Below are positions 30,564 to 42,469 of a stretch of DNA of 64,000 nt, one piece after another. The stretch spans positions 1,749,479 to 1,813,478 of the forward strand of contig JBJCIZ010000028.1 in assembly GCA_051294375.1 (NCBI GenBank), read 5' to 3'. Below the pieces are notes generated by a model that had not been told where the DNA came from, searched no databases, and saw only the letters and a list, made by a program, of their open reading frames with translations. This DNA is from Paraspadella gotoi. Taxonomy: Eukaryota; Chaetognatha. The position numbers and the translations under genes were made by a program. Each line of letters begins with the position of its first letter. The stretch's first letter is position 1.

Positions 30564-33500
30564 AGATGATTTTATTTAGACTTTCTCAACCGACTTTCTT
30601 CAGACGGACTTTCTCAACCGACTTTGCTCAACCTGAATCTTTCTCAAGTCCGACTTTCTCACCGACTTTCTCGAACCGCGACTTTCTCAAGCCGACTTTC
30701 TCAACCGACTTTCTCAACACGACTTTCCAACGCGACTTTTCAACCTGACTTTCTCAACCGCTTCACTGCTTCTCAAACGGCGACTTTCTCAACGCGACTT
30801 TCATCAGCGCGACTTTCTCAAGCACGGACTCTCAGCCACTTTCTCAACCGGACTTTCTCAACGACTTTCTCACGACTTTCTGCAGCACTTGTCAACGGGC
30901 TTTCTCAACCGACCGCTTTCTCACTCGCTTTCTCACGCGACTTACCTCTACCCTTTCGCAGACTTTCTCAACCGACATTTTGCACCGACTTTTCAGAGAG
31001 GATTTCTCTAACGCTTTCCTCAACCGACTTTTCAAGCCGGTCTTTCTCAACCGACTTCCTCATGATTTCGCACTGACCTTTTTCTAGCGCGACTCTCACG
31101 ACCTTTCTCAAGCGCGAGCTTTCTGCAACCGGACTTTCTCAACCGACTTCTCAACCGACTTTCTGCAACCGACTTTCTTCAACCCGAGCTTGTCTCAACC
31201 GACTTTCTCAACGCGACTTCTCAACCGGACTTTCTCAGCCGAGCTTTCTCAACTGACTTTCTGCAACCGACCTTGTCTCACGGACTCTACGCTTTTGGAG
31301 CGCGAGTTTCTCAAGACTCATCAACCTTTTCAGACTCCCAACCGGACTTTCTCAACTCTTTGAACGACTTTCTCACGGACTCAGCGGTTGTTCCACAACC
31401 TTTCTCCAGTTTTAAGCCGACTTTCTCAACCGACTTTCTCAAGGCCAGACTTTTCAACGACTTCCACCGACTTTGCAAACGACTTTCTCAACCGACTTCT
31501 CAAGCGACTTCTAAGACTTTTCTCAACCGACTTCAACCGACTTTCTCAACGACTTCGATCGACTTGTTCTCAACCAGACTTCTCCAAACCGACTTTCTGC
31601 ACACGACTTTCTCAACTGACCTTTCTCAACCGACTTTCTCAACCTGACTTTCTCAACCGGAACTTTCTCACAGCGAGCTTTCTCCACGCGACTTTCTCAA
31701 ACGAAGCTTTCTCACGAACTTTCTCAACCGACTTATTCTCAACGCGACTTTCTCCTCAACGTTTGCACGGCTTTACTCAACCGACTTTCTCAACGCGAGC
31801 ATTTCTCAAACGACTTTTCTCAACGCGACTTTCTCAAGCGCGACTTTCTCAACCGACTTTCTCAACCGGCTTTCTCAACTGACTTTCTCAACGCGACGCA
31901 CTTTCGCGCGATCAGAACGACTTTCTCAACGGACTTTCTCAACGCGACTTTCTCACCGACTTCTCACAAGCTTCCAGCGAACTTTTCAACCGTACTTTCT
32001 AGACGCGACTTTCTCAACGACTTTCTCAAGCCAGACTTTCTGCAACCGACTTTCTAGTACGGACTTTCACTCAACCGGGACTTTCTTCAACCGAACTTTC
32101 TAACCGAACCACGCGGACTTTCTCAACAGATTTCCTTCACCGACTTTCTCAACGAACTTCTGCAAACGACTTTCTCAACGGATCTTTCTCGAACCGGACT
32201 TTCTCAACCGGGCTTTCTCAACGCGCTTTCTCACTGACTTGCGACTTCTCAAGCCGACTTTCTCAACCGACTTTCTCACCTTTCTCAACTGGACTTTCTC
32301 AACCGACTTCGCCACTTCTCAACCAACGACTTTCCTCAACCGACTTTCTCATCAACGCTTTTACCGATTTCTCACACCCAACGACTTTCTTCACCGACTT
32401 TCTTCCACGATTCTCAACCGACTTTAAACGAGCTTTCTCAACGGATCTTTCTCGAATCGACGCCGACGGACTTTCTCAACGCCAAGACTTTCTGCCTACT
32501 CAACTCACGCTTTCTCACCGACTTCTCACGCGCTTCTCAAACCTCGCACTGTTTCTCAACCGCTCCGCACTTTACGTACTTAGGACTCCGAACCACTTTC
32601 TCAACGACTTTCTCAACACGACTTTCTCACGCGACTTTCTCGCTTCTCTCAAGACTCTGCAGCGCTTTCTCAGCGATTCCACGGACTTTCTCAACCGACT
32701 TTTCTCAACCGACTTTCCTCAAACGCTCCACGAGGTCTAACTTTTCTCACATTCCTTCAAGACCTTTCTCATACGGACTTTCAACCGTCTTCTCAACCCT
32801 ACCGACTTCCAACCGGTTCCAACGACGTTCCAGACTTTCTCAACCGTTAACGACTTTCTCACACCGACTTTTCTCAACGGACTTTCTCAACCGACTTTCT
32901 CTAACGCGGACTTGTCGTCAACGCGATTCGCACGCTTTCTCAACCTGAACTTTCTCAACCGACTTTCTCAACCGACTGTTCTCCCGACTTTCTCAATCGA
33001 TTTCTCAACGCGAACTTCTCAAGATTTCCATGACTGTTCTCAACCGACTTCTCAGATCGCGACTCTTCTCAACGACTTTCTCAGACGACTTTCCTCAAGA
33101 CGGACTTTCTCAACCGACTTTCTGCAAGCGGACGACTTTTCTTACCGACTTTTCTCACGCTTTGTCAACCGACTTTCTCAAACCGACTTTCTCAACCGAC
33201 TTTCTCAACGCGACTTCTAGGTTTCTCAACGCTGACTTTCTCAACGAGACTTTCTCAACCGACTTCTGCAACGACTTTTCTCAAACCGACTTTCTCACCG
33301 ACTTTCTCAACCGACATTTCTCACCGATCTGTTATCGCGACTATTCCACCGACTTTCTCACGGACTTTCTCACGCGACTTTCTCAACCGACTTCCGACTT
33401 TCTCACCGGAACTTTCTCAACCGCTTTCTCAAGCCGCTTTCTCAAGCGGGACTTTCTCAAACGACTTTCAGCCGACTTTCTCAATCCCGACTTTCTCAAC

Positions 33501-34910
33501 GGACTTCTCGCGACTTTCTCACCGACTTTCTCACCGGACTTTCTCAACCGACTTTCTCACCCGATCTTTCTCAACGACTCTCGACTTTCTCAAACCGACT
33601 TTCTCAACGCTGCGAACCGCTTTCTCAGCTACCGACTTTCTCAACCGACTTTCTCAACGACTTTCTCAACCCGACTTTCTCAACCTGACTTTCTCACACT
33701 GACTTTCTCAAGCCGGACTTTCTCAACCGACTTTCTCACCGACTTTTCTCAACTGGACTTTTCTCGGAACCTTTCTGCAACCGACTTTCTGCAACCGACT
33801 ATTCCGTCAGCCGACTTTCTCACCGCACTTTCTCATCTAGCCGATGCAAGCCTACTTTCCACCGACTTTCTCAACCGACTTTCTCAACCGACTTTCTCCA
33901 ACCGACTTTCTCAACGACTTTCTCAACGCGAGTCCAACTGACTGTTCTCAACGTTCACGCTTTCGACCCTTTCTCCTCAAACGACTTTCTCAAGCCGGAC
34001 TTTCTCAACGATATTCACCGCGCTTTCTCTAACCGACTTTCTCAAGCCGACTTTCTCTACCGGAATAACTTTCTCATACATCCAAGCGAACTTTCTCACG
34101 ACTTTCTCAACCGACTTTCTCAAACCGACTTTCTCACGCGGGACTTTCTCAAGCGGACTTCCTCAGACCTTTCTCATTTTCAGACGCGATCTTTGCTCAA
34201 CCGAGCGCTTTCTCAACGCGGACTTTCTCCAACCGACATTTCTCAACCGACTTTCTTCATCACCGACTTTCTACAATCCGACTTTTCTCACCGACTTTCT
34301 CAACCGACTTTCTCAACCGCTTTTCTCAACGACTTTCTCAACTCGACTTTCTCAACGACTTTCTCAAAGCCGACTTTCTCAACCGACGCTTTTTCTCAAC
34401 CGACTTTCGTCCAACGGACTTTCCTCAACGCGCTTTCTCAACTGTTTCCCAAACCTGACTTTCTCAAGAGCCGTTACCTTTCTCAACGGCAGACTTTCGT
34501 TCTCAAACGCGACTTTCTCAACCGACTTTCTCACCGACTTTCTCAACATTGCTCAACCGATCTTTCTCACGGACTTTCTCAACGGACTTTTCAACGGACT
34601 TTCTCAACCGACTGTTCCTCAAACGCGATTTCTGCAACGCGACTTTCTCATCCGACTTTACGCGACTTTCTCAACGACTTTCTCAATTCGCGACTTTCTC
34701 ATCCAGACGTTTCTCAACCGACTTTCTCAACCGACTTTTCTCAACCGACTTTCTCAACGCGACTTTTCACGACTTTCTCAACCGACTTAGCATTTCTCAC
34801 GACTTCTCAACGACTTTCTACGACTTTCTCTCAACGCGACTTTCTCAACCGACTTCTCTCGACTTCTAAACCGACTTTTCTCCACCATTTCTCACGTACT
34901 CAACCGAGTC
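30564..34910. repeat. Degenerate 13-bp minisatellite, GACTTTCTCAACC
   Basis: About 330 units fill 4.3 kb without a break. Variation is mostly single-base insertion or deletion (CCGAC, CGCGAC, AAGCCGAC, TTTTCTC) rather than substitution. Long Ser/Thr/Phe/Leu frames read through it only because few stops can form. An (ATTAC)n run follows at 34917-34952. Confidence 0.97.
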
Positions 34911-35059
34911 ACCGAGACATTATTACATTATTACATTATTACATTATTACAGCCGTTAGAAGAATAAAATTGGCTACGTTTCAAACTTTTTCTCTCTTTC
35001 ATTTTAATTTTTAATGTCTTCTTTCTTCCTCTCTTTCAAGGTTCAGATCCAGATTTAGA

Positions 35060-35780
35060 TTAAAAGTTTGAGCAAACAATGTCGGATCTGTCCTACAAAT
35101 AATTTTTTTTTATAACTTTCGTTATTTTTTTTAACTTGCATCATTTTTTTTAACTTGCATCATTTTTTTAACTTGCATCATTTTTTCAACTTGCATAAAT
35201 TTTTCAACTTGCATATTTTTTTTAAATTTGCATCATTTTTTCACATTAATTATTTAATTAAATAATTAATTAATTAAAACCTTTATTAGTAATCATAATA
35301 ATAAAGATTCAAGTAAATGTGACTTATGTTTTTTTTCTATTTAAACTAATTTCCACTGGCAAAAATTCCGTCAAAAACTTTATATCTAGCTTCTTCACAC
35401 ACTTTCCTTACCCGCACACAGATTTCATCTCAATCTATCAATGGGTTAAAAATATGTAAAAAGATTCAAGTAAAATGTGACTCATATTTTTTTCATTTAA
35501 ACTCATTTCCACTCGTACGTTTCTAACCGAAACTTTATATCAAGCTTCGTCACCACACTTTGCTACCACAACACAAATTTCAACTCAATCTATCCATCCA
35601 ATTATGATTATAGTAAATGCGACTTATGTTTTTTCCATTTAAACTCATTTTCACTCACATGAATACATCGAAACTATATATCCAGCTTCATCACACACAA
35701 AATTTCATTCCAATCCAACCAGCCAATCACGAGTTATTCGAGCTTTTTGCTGAGGTGGGACGGATGGACAGATTGATTGA
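35060..35780 (+). repeat. Dispersed (GGAC)n element, partial copy with three internal units
   Basis: Begins AGTTTGAGCAAACAATGTCG like 43.56 and 58.42 kb, has about seven TTTTTAACTTGCATCA units (35105-35240), then three CATTTAAACTCATTTYCACT units and TTGCTGAGGTGGGACGGATG. Confidence 0.8.
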
Positions 35781-37980
35781 CTGATTAATTAATTATTGAT
35801 TAATTAATTAACTAATTGATTAATTAACTGATTAATTATTTGATTTATTAATACATCCTGCATATACATTTAATGGCTGTAATCCCGCTATTTTAGACAA
35901 TGATTTTGAAATTCGAATAACTATCATTTATTTTCACCCCACTGATAAATATAGGACGTTCTACAGTTATAAAAACGGTTGGCTATAGTTATCTTTTCCT
36001 TATAACATCGAGCACACTAGGTGAATTTCTATGCCTTCAAAATACAGTAAGACATGATTTCTTCAATCAAATCTCGTTATCTGAAAGAAGTACATGCGAT
36101 TTTTCATGGTAAGCCCAACTTTTAAAGATAAAATTGCTCATAGGAATTTAGTCGTCAATCAGATTCACAGAACTCTTCAGGATAAAGATGACACTTAATC
36201 GTTTTCTTTTTTCCTCTCCCTTTTTCTTTTTCCTTCTCTTTCTCCCTCTCTGTCACTCTCTCTGTCACTCTCTCTTTCCTTCCTTCAATCCTTCTCTCAT
36301 CCCTTTCCTCTTTCTACCTCTCTGTCACTCTTTCTTTCCCTCCTTCTCTCATCCCTTTCCTCTCTCTTCCTCTCTTTTGCCTTTTTTACCTTATTATTTT
36401 TTTCTCCCTTTTTATCTCTGCTTTTCTTCTTCTCTCTTCATCTTTTCTTTTCTTTCCTTCTCTCTTGTTCTCAACCTCCTCTTAATCTTTTTTTCTACTT
36501 TCAAATCCAATCCCTCTCCCTCTACCTGCTCCTCTTTTTTTCACACTCTCTCTTGCTCCACTTCTCTTTTTCTCTTGTTGTCTTATTTTCTGACATGACC
36601 AAATGAAAAAATTTTGAATGAACTGTAGTAAAAAAAATTTTGGGTAGCGCAAGATTTTATTTCAATTTTGGTTGCCTAGCAGATTTAGTAAATCGACAGA
36701 TTTTGCGGAAAATATTTTCCGCAAAATCTGTCGATTCTCAGAAAAAACAAGTCCTGACGCTTTCCATTGGGTTAAAAGGATGCGGTTTTTTTTGATTAAT
36801 CAACGTCAGTATGTACTTCATCTTTTAAAACTAATAAATGAGTTGAAAATATTCTTTTTATCAAAAATAAATGCAAGTCACAAAAAGTCACAAATTAAAA
36901 AACGTCTTTAAAAATTATTTGTGGCTAAACTAAAAAAGTTTTTTTGATAATTTTATAGGTGCTAAAAGCTTATTCAATTGCCTATATTTTCTGTTAATTT
37001 AAACCAATTTGAACAATTTTCGTTTAACAAATTATGATAAAAACAGAAAATGAAACTTTTTGACTTGTCAACTTTAAAATTAATTCATAGGCAAACTATA
37101 AATGATTTAAGGAAACAAAGTTAACCCAGAGGTAAAGAAGATAAGGAAGAACGGATTTCCAAAGTAAAAAATTTTTCTCAACTTTCCTTGCCATTCAAAT
37201 CAAAAGACGAAAGTGAAAATGGACAAAAAAGGACATGATTTTTTTTCCTAAAAGTTGCCAAAATGGTACTCTTTTATGATTAGAAACAGGTGGAGATGAT
37301 TTTAACCAATCCTTAGTTTGGCCCAATTTGTATTGTGGTACAAATTAAATTAATATTGTAAGTAACAACTGAACAATATTGGAAAAAGTTGTTTTTTTGC
37401 TAAATTCGCCGTTTGTAAGCGGAACCTAATATAAAAAGAAAAAGAAGCATAATTACTTAGTGAAACAGTTTTTTTGTTTTTTTTCATTTAAACTCATTTC
37501 CACTCAACTGAAAAATTTAAAATGCTAATGAATACATGTTGAATTAATCTATCATGAGCATAGATCTATTAGTATGAAAATATTTTTTTGCTCAAAATCT
37601 AATTTTTTTTGGAGGGTACTAGCCCTAATTAACAATTATTTATATTCACTATATCAAAGCAAAAAAATTTTGTTTTGAAATCTTAAAATTTTTTAATGGA
37701 TTCCTGTATTAGAAGCATAAAAAGTATAAACAAGAAATATTAATTACAGCTTTTAAAAATTCTTACGTATATTCTGAGTAAAAACTTTTAAAAAACTGCA
37801 TAAAATCACCTCAAAAGAGAATGGACCGATTGTTTTATAGGTTTTCTTTATTTTTGACCCTACTTATTCATAAAAAACAGACAACTTGTTTATGCAGGCT
37901 ATCTGAATCTGATCTTAAAATTAAAATATTAAAAAAAAAATTTTTGTGACCTTTTCTATCTATAAAATAAAATATTTCAA
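35780..37980. other. No gene recognised; one perfect palindrome
   Basis: ATTAATTA-rich sequence, a polypyrimidine tract (36200-36595) giving spurious Ser/Phe/Leu frames, and AT-rich DNA. The only clear structure is the palindrome at 36691-36736. Confidence 0.6.
36691..36736. repeat. Perfect 46-bp palindrome
   Basis: AATCGACAGATTTTGCGGAA plus AAT is followed with no spacer by its exact reverse complement (23-bp arms). Confidence 0.95.
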
Positions 37981-38399
37981 AAATAATTACTTAGGGTATA
38001 GGGAGCCATATAAAAAAAAAATTGCTTGTCCATTTTGAAAGGCTATACTTAAAAATGTATAAATTTTCGTTGAGCTTGTACTCACTCCTAAATGTCTTTG
38101 ACTCACCCCATTTGAGTTACCGGCTACCGGCAGCTTTTTTTCAAAAGAAGCCCCTTTGCTGCAGCTCCTTGACAGCAGCGGACTCAAATTACACGCACAA
38201 AATTGATCTTTTGCTACTTTCATCGTCGTTTTATGCGTCACTCCTTTTGTCGTCGCTTCACCGTTGGCAAACTGTTTCCTCCACGTTCAAATACGATCGC
38301 GTTTTTGTCAATCCCTATTCCTGACGGAAGAAGCCTTTAATTCTTTCTCTCGCCTGCACGTCACCCAGCATGCCAGAATTTTATTGTTGGAACAGTGAG

Positions 38400-38560
38400 C
38401 GTCGAAAAAAATGACCGCTAATCCCTTACCCTAATCCCAACCCTAATCCCTAGCCCTAACCCTAATCCCTAACCCTAATTCCCAAAACCCTAAATTTTCC
38501 CCTAATATCTATCCTCTAAACTAACCTTATCCCTAACTGAAAGCCCTAAAAATTAATCCA
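38400..38560 (-). repeat. Interstitial telomere-like array (CCCTAA strand)
   Basis: CCCTAACCCTAATCCC-type units, the opposite orientation to the other arrays in the window. Confidence 0.85.
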
Positions 38561-38784
38561 TCGTTCAAATTATCATTTTAAAATTATCTTCAAATTTATC
38601 GTCGGTCGTATTTGTCAATCCTGCTACGTCATACAGCACATAATTCGCTGCTCCGTCATACCCGGCAAACGGGCATCGGATGTTTGAAAAAGGCCAAAAA
38701 TGTGAAAAAAATGACCAGAACAGGCCAGAGAACATAGTCTGCCTGATCCAGCAAAAATACGTCTCAAGTAACCGAGTTGTTTAG

Positions 38785-39220
38785 TCGGATCTGCTCATAG
38801 CAGATCCCGACTCTATAATTCACTTTGTCGTCCATCCGTCCGCCCCCTCAATATTGTCGGGGCACTAATTATATCATGTCAGAACATCGAATTATGATAA
38901 ATTATTGCCAAAAAAAACGATGTCCGTCCGCTCCCGTCTCCGTCCCACCTTAGCTAAAAACACCAATTACTCGTGATTGGATGGATGGATTGGAATGAAA
39001 TATTGTGTGTGGCGTAGGGGAAGTGTGTTGATTGAGCTGGATATGAAGTTTCGATGGAATCGTGCGAGTGGAAATGAGTTTAAATGGAAAAAACAAAAAT
39101 ATAATTTCACTATTGAACACCAATTGCCATGAGTGATGGGGCGATTGACTTGGAATTTTGCTATGCTGGGTAGGAAAGTGTGTGAGTTGAACAGGAAATC
39201 AAGTTTCCGATTGAATCGTT
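38785..39220 (-). repeat. Dispersed (GGAC)n element, minus orientation
   Basis: Starts with hairpin GTCGGATCTGCTCATAGCAG, then CCGCCCCCTCAATATTGTCG, AATTATGATAAATTAT, (GTCC)n, CACGAGTAATTGG complements and two TTTAAATGG-ended units, up to the 100-N gap at 39221. Confidence 0.85.
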
Positions 39221-39320
39221 NNNNNNNNNNNNNNNNNNNNNNNNNNNNNNNNNNNNNNNNNNNNNNNNNNNNNNNNNNNNNNNNNNNNNNNNNNNNNNNN
39301 NNNNNNNNNNNNNNNNNNNN

Positions 39321-40640
39321 CACTCGATTCTGGCTGGGCCCATGTTCGAGTTTCCTCAGGCGTGTCCGTTTCACGCGGAATGAGGGCGGCGGAACAGTCA
39401 GTCGGCTTGAACGGAACCGTTATCGCTCCCCAGTGCGAAAACGGTTGCCACGAGCTTGTGAGGAAGCCTCTGCGACGTGTCTCGGCGATGCTACGCTGCG
39501 TGACGAGGTCGTGTTACGTGCGCTCCGCGCACGCGGGTCGAATTTTCCTATAGATCGTTGTTTTGACCAAGTGCCTAGGGCCGCTTTCGGAGTGCTCCTC
39601 CGGGTGTCATCAAGTGACAGCACACCTGTGTTCCGTCGAACTTCTGCACGGGCCCAATCGCGTCCTCCTTCACACATGTCGACCAGGTCCGCTGCCATAG
39701 GCTGGCGCGCCCTCACCGGGTCGACGTTAGACGCGTGCCTGCTCGTTCTCGGAGCTGGGAGCAGTGCTTTAGTTCATGCGTCTGTTAACTGTTCTCCCTA
39801 TGCGAAACCGCAGGTCTCTCACTCATGGGTTTGTGTAGATGCCGTAGGGGTAGTAGAAAATCTGCGCGGCTTTTTCCGTCGCTTTTCGTGCGGCGGTCCA
39901 TGCTTGATCGTGCGCGTTACCACGTGGGCGGAGTGCCGGTCGCTGTTCGCCGCGTCGTTTCCCCGTCCAGCGCCGCCGGAAAAGCCCGGACGGCGTGGGG
40001 CAGGCAGGGCTGGCCAGGACGGAGTAACCTGGAGGCGGGCCTCGTTGGGCGTTTTGCCGGCGCTGGCGGTCCTTGGGTAACTCTCGAGCGCGGTTGAAGC
40101 GCGATTTCAAAGTTTGCGACTTACGGACGCCGTTCTTGTTTTGGCCACATCGCGGCTCTGTTCTATCTCTCTTGTGTGGAGTTGTTCGAATTTCCGCTCG
40201 AAGAGGGCGGCTATGTTCCTTTGCGGAGTCGTTTTACCAGCCAGAGCGTGTCGCGCGTGGCCTTTGGCGTTCGTTTCCCAGGTGAAAGCCGGATTTCCTC
40301 TCCGTTCAGGATCCTTATTGATGGCTCTCAGACAGTCCGATTACGCGGTTTTTCGTTGTTCGAGAGGGGTCCATCGTCGACTGTAGGCGGGACGTGGCGT
40401 GCCGGCCGGCCGGCTACTTTCGATTCGCTCGGCGCCTCTCTCCAATGTGGAACCTATCCAGTTCTTATTACTGCTACTTCGTCCACCGTTTCCGCGCCGG
40501 GTTTTTGGCGGAAGGTGCGTCCGAGATCAACAGGACCCGTTGGCCTGTTCCAGTCGCTCGGCGGGATGTCTCTCTCTCGGTAGTCCTTGTTTGTCCTGTC
40601 GTCATTCTTGCTTATAGTGAACGGTTAATGTAGGCGCAAT
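39321..40640. other. GC-rich island of unknown nature
   Basis: About 1.3 kb, clearly richer in GC and CpG than everything around it, starting at a 100-N gap. A plus-strand frame is open from the gap to 40080 (TRFWLGPCSSFLRRVRFTRN onward, Arg/Ser/Ala-rich), and other frames are also long, as expected at this GC level. No rRNA, tRNA or protein family is recognised. Splice sites are not obvious. It could be foreign DNA, a retroelement end or a CpG-island promoter. Confidence 0.5.
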
Positions 40641-40709
40641 TTTTCGGATTTGAGTTGACCGCGTTACCGTTTTTATTCTTCTTTTTGATGTCGAAAAGTT
40701 TTATTTTCT

Positions 40710-40955
40710 TCAAAAAGGGAGAAAGCAATTTGACTTCTCCGTAACGGGTAGCGTTTGCTGAATTTGTCGGACGGCGGTTGGGGCTGGAACGGTCTTGTCT
40801 GCCACCACAATAACGTGGAAGACAAACATGGTCGAAATAACAGAGTATTTATTATACACAACTAAGAAGGCAAAAAAAGAAACGAGACCCATGAACGTTA
40901 GGACGATGGACGAGACAGAGATTGAATATCGTACAATCTTCTCGATCTCAGAACT
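40710..40955 (-). CDS. Possible exon with transmembrane segments
   Basis: A minus-strand frame reads SSEIEKIVRYSISVSSIVLT, FMGLVSFFAFLVVYNKYSVI, STMFVFHVIVVADKTVPAPT. Two hydrophobic stretches are present but there is no ATG. The opposite strand is also open, so support is weak. Confidence 0.25.
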   Translation of the reverse strand, partial: SSEIEKIVRYSISVSSIVLTFMGLVSFFAFLVVYNKYSVISTMFVFHVIVVADKTVPAPTAVRQIQQTLPVTEKSNCFLPF

Positions 40956-41337
40956 CAAGTCACTGTTCCCGTCTCATCTGGCCTTCCGCCACAACTCTCC
41001 AAACCGTCTTATTCGTTTGTGTGAGCCCATGGGCTATCTCTGTATCTCCTCCCTCTCATCCTGCCTGCTCTCTCTGCCGCTCTTCCTGACCTGCTCGTTC
41101 CAGTCGCTCTCGCGGCTCCCCGGCAGATCGTTCAGTGCCTCTCGTTGACTGCCTGTTATGAATTTTTTTTTGAAAACGGGCTTAATTATTTTTTATTAAC
41201 ATATTACAAAGGCAGCAAAAAAACATTGTTTCCATCGCTTGCAAATCTTTTCATTACTCCACACCTTACTGTTCAATCACACACGTTTTCTACTCACATT
41301 ACAAATTCCAGGTCAATCGATAATTAGTGGTAATAAG

Positions 41338-41680
41338 CTAACTTGGTCACTTGCATAAATTAATCAACTTGCATAAATTTTGTCATAACTGACATAATTT
41401 TGTCTCGACATACATATGGTCAACTGACATAATTTGGTCAACTGACATAATTTGATCAATTAGAGATAATTTGGTCAAACCAGCATAATTTGGTCAACTG
41501 GCATAATTTTTATCAACTGGCCTAATTTGGTCAACTGGCATAATTTGGTCAACAGGCATAATTTGGTCAACTTGCAGAACTTGATCAACTTGCAGAATTT
41601 TGTCAACTGGCATAATTTTGGTCAACTTTAAGAATTTGGTCAACTGGCATATTTTTTTCATTTGCATAATATGGTCAATC
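41338..41680. repeat. Minisatellite of about 18 bp, TTTGGTCAACTGGCATAA
   Basis: About 17 degenerate units with CTTGCA/CTGACA/CTGGCA alternatives, then (ATCA)n at 41680-41740. Shorter versions occur at 60750-60805 and, as AACTTGCATCATTTTTT, at 35105-35240. Confidence 0.9.
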
Positions 41681-41789
41681 ATCAATCAATCAATTCAATC
41701 AATCAATCAATCAAATCCATCAATCTATCAATCTATCAATCAATCAGAGAGAGATGAGTAGAGAGAGAAACTTTAAAAAATTCAAATAA

Positions 41790-42450
41790 ATGTGTCTTTT
41801 GGTTTTCTAATTTGGAACTCTTTTCCACTCCTACAGATTCCATCTAAAAATTTATATCCAGCTTTATCACATACTTTCCTACCCACACACAAAATTCTCA
41901 ATTTCGATTTATCTATCCATTTTTTAATAAACATAATAATTATGAGTAAATTTAAGTAAAAATCTTCAAGTAAATATACTTTTGTTTTTTTCCATTTAAA
42001 CTCATTTTCACCGCACGATTCCATCGAAACTTATATCCAGCTCAATCACACACTTTCCTACCATTCATACAAAATTTCAAGTCAATTGCCCTATCCACTC
42101 ATGAGCAATTGGCGTTCAAATAGTGAAATTATTTTTTTTGTTTTTTCCATTTAAACCAATTTCCACTCGCACGATCCCTCGAACTTCATATCCATCTCAT
42201 ACACACAGTTCCTACCCACACACAAAATTTCATACCAAGTCCATCCACTCCAAATCACGAGTAAGTTGGAGTTTTTTGCTAAGGGTGACGGACGACGGAC
42301 GGGCACGGACATCGTTTTTTTTGCATAATTAATCATAATTCGATGGTTCTGACATGATATAAGTGTGTGTGCCCCGACATATATTGAGGGGGCGGACCGA
42401 CGGCCCGACAAAGTGAATTATAGAGTCGGGATCTGCTGATCCCGACAGAG
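41790..42450 (+). repeat. Dispersed (GGAC)n element, three internal units and tail
   Basis: Units begin near 41795, 41985 and 42140. The tail runs through GGACGGGCACGGACATCG, GCATAATTAATCATAATTCG, TTGAGGGGGCGGACCGACGG and AGTGAATTATAGAGTCGGGA, ending in a GATCTGCTGATCCCGAC hairpin. Confidence 0.85.
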
Positions 42451-42469
42451 ACAGATTAAAATTAGCAAT

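Noticed and set aside
30624-35014. Long Ser/Thr/Phe/Leu open frames in the minisatellite
   Set aside because: They are simple translations of a 13-bp repeat that forms few stop codons, and frame changes occur with every indel.
36188-36598. Phe/Leu/Ser-rich frame as a secreted or membrane protein
   Set aside because: Polypyrimidine tract; composition explains the frame. The same holds at 56.8-57.3 kb.
39321-40640. Ribosomal RNA or intergenic spacer as explanation for the GC-rich island
   Set aside because: I could not find any conserved small- or large-subunit rRNA segment in it.
41338-41680. CRISPR-like array
   Set aside because: 18-bp units without spacers, in a eukaryotic repeat context.
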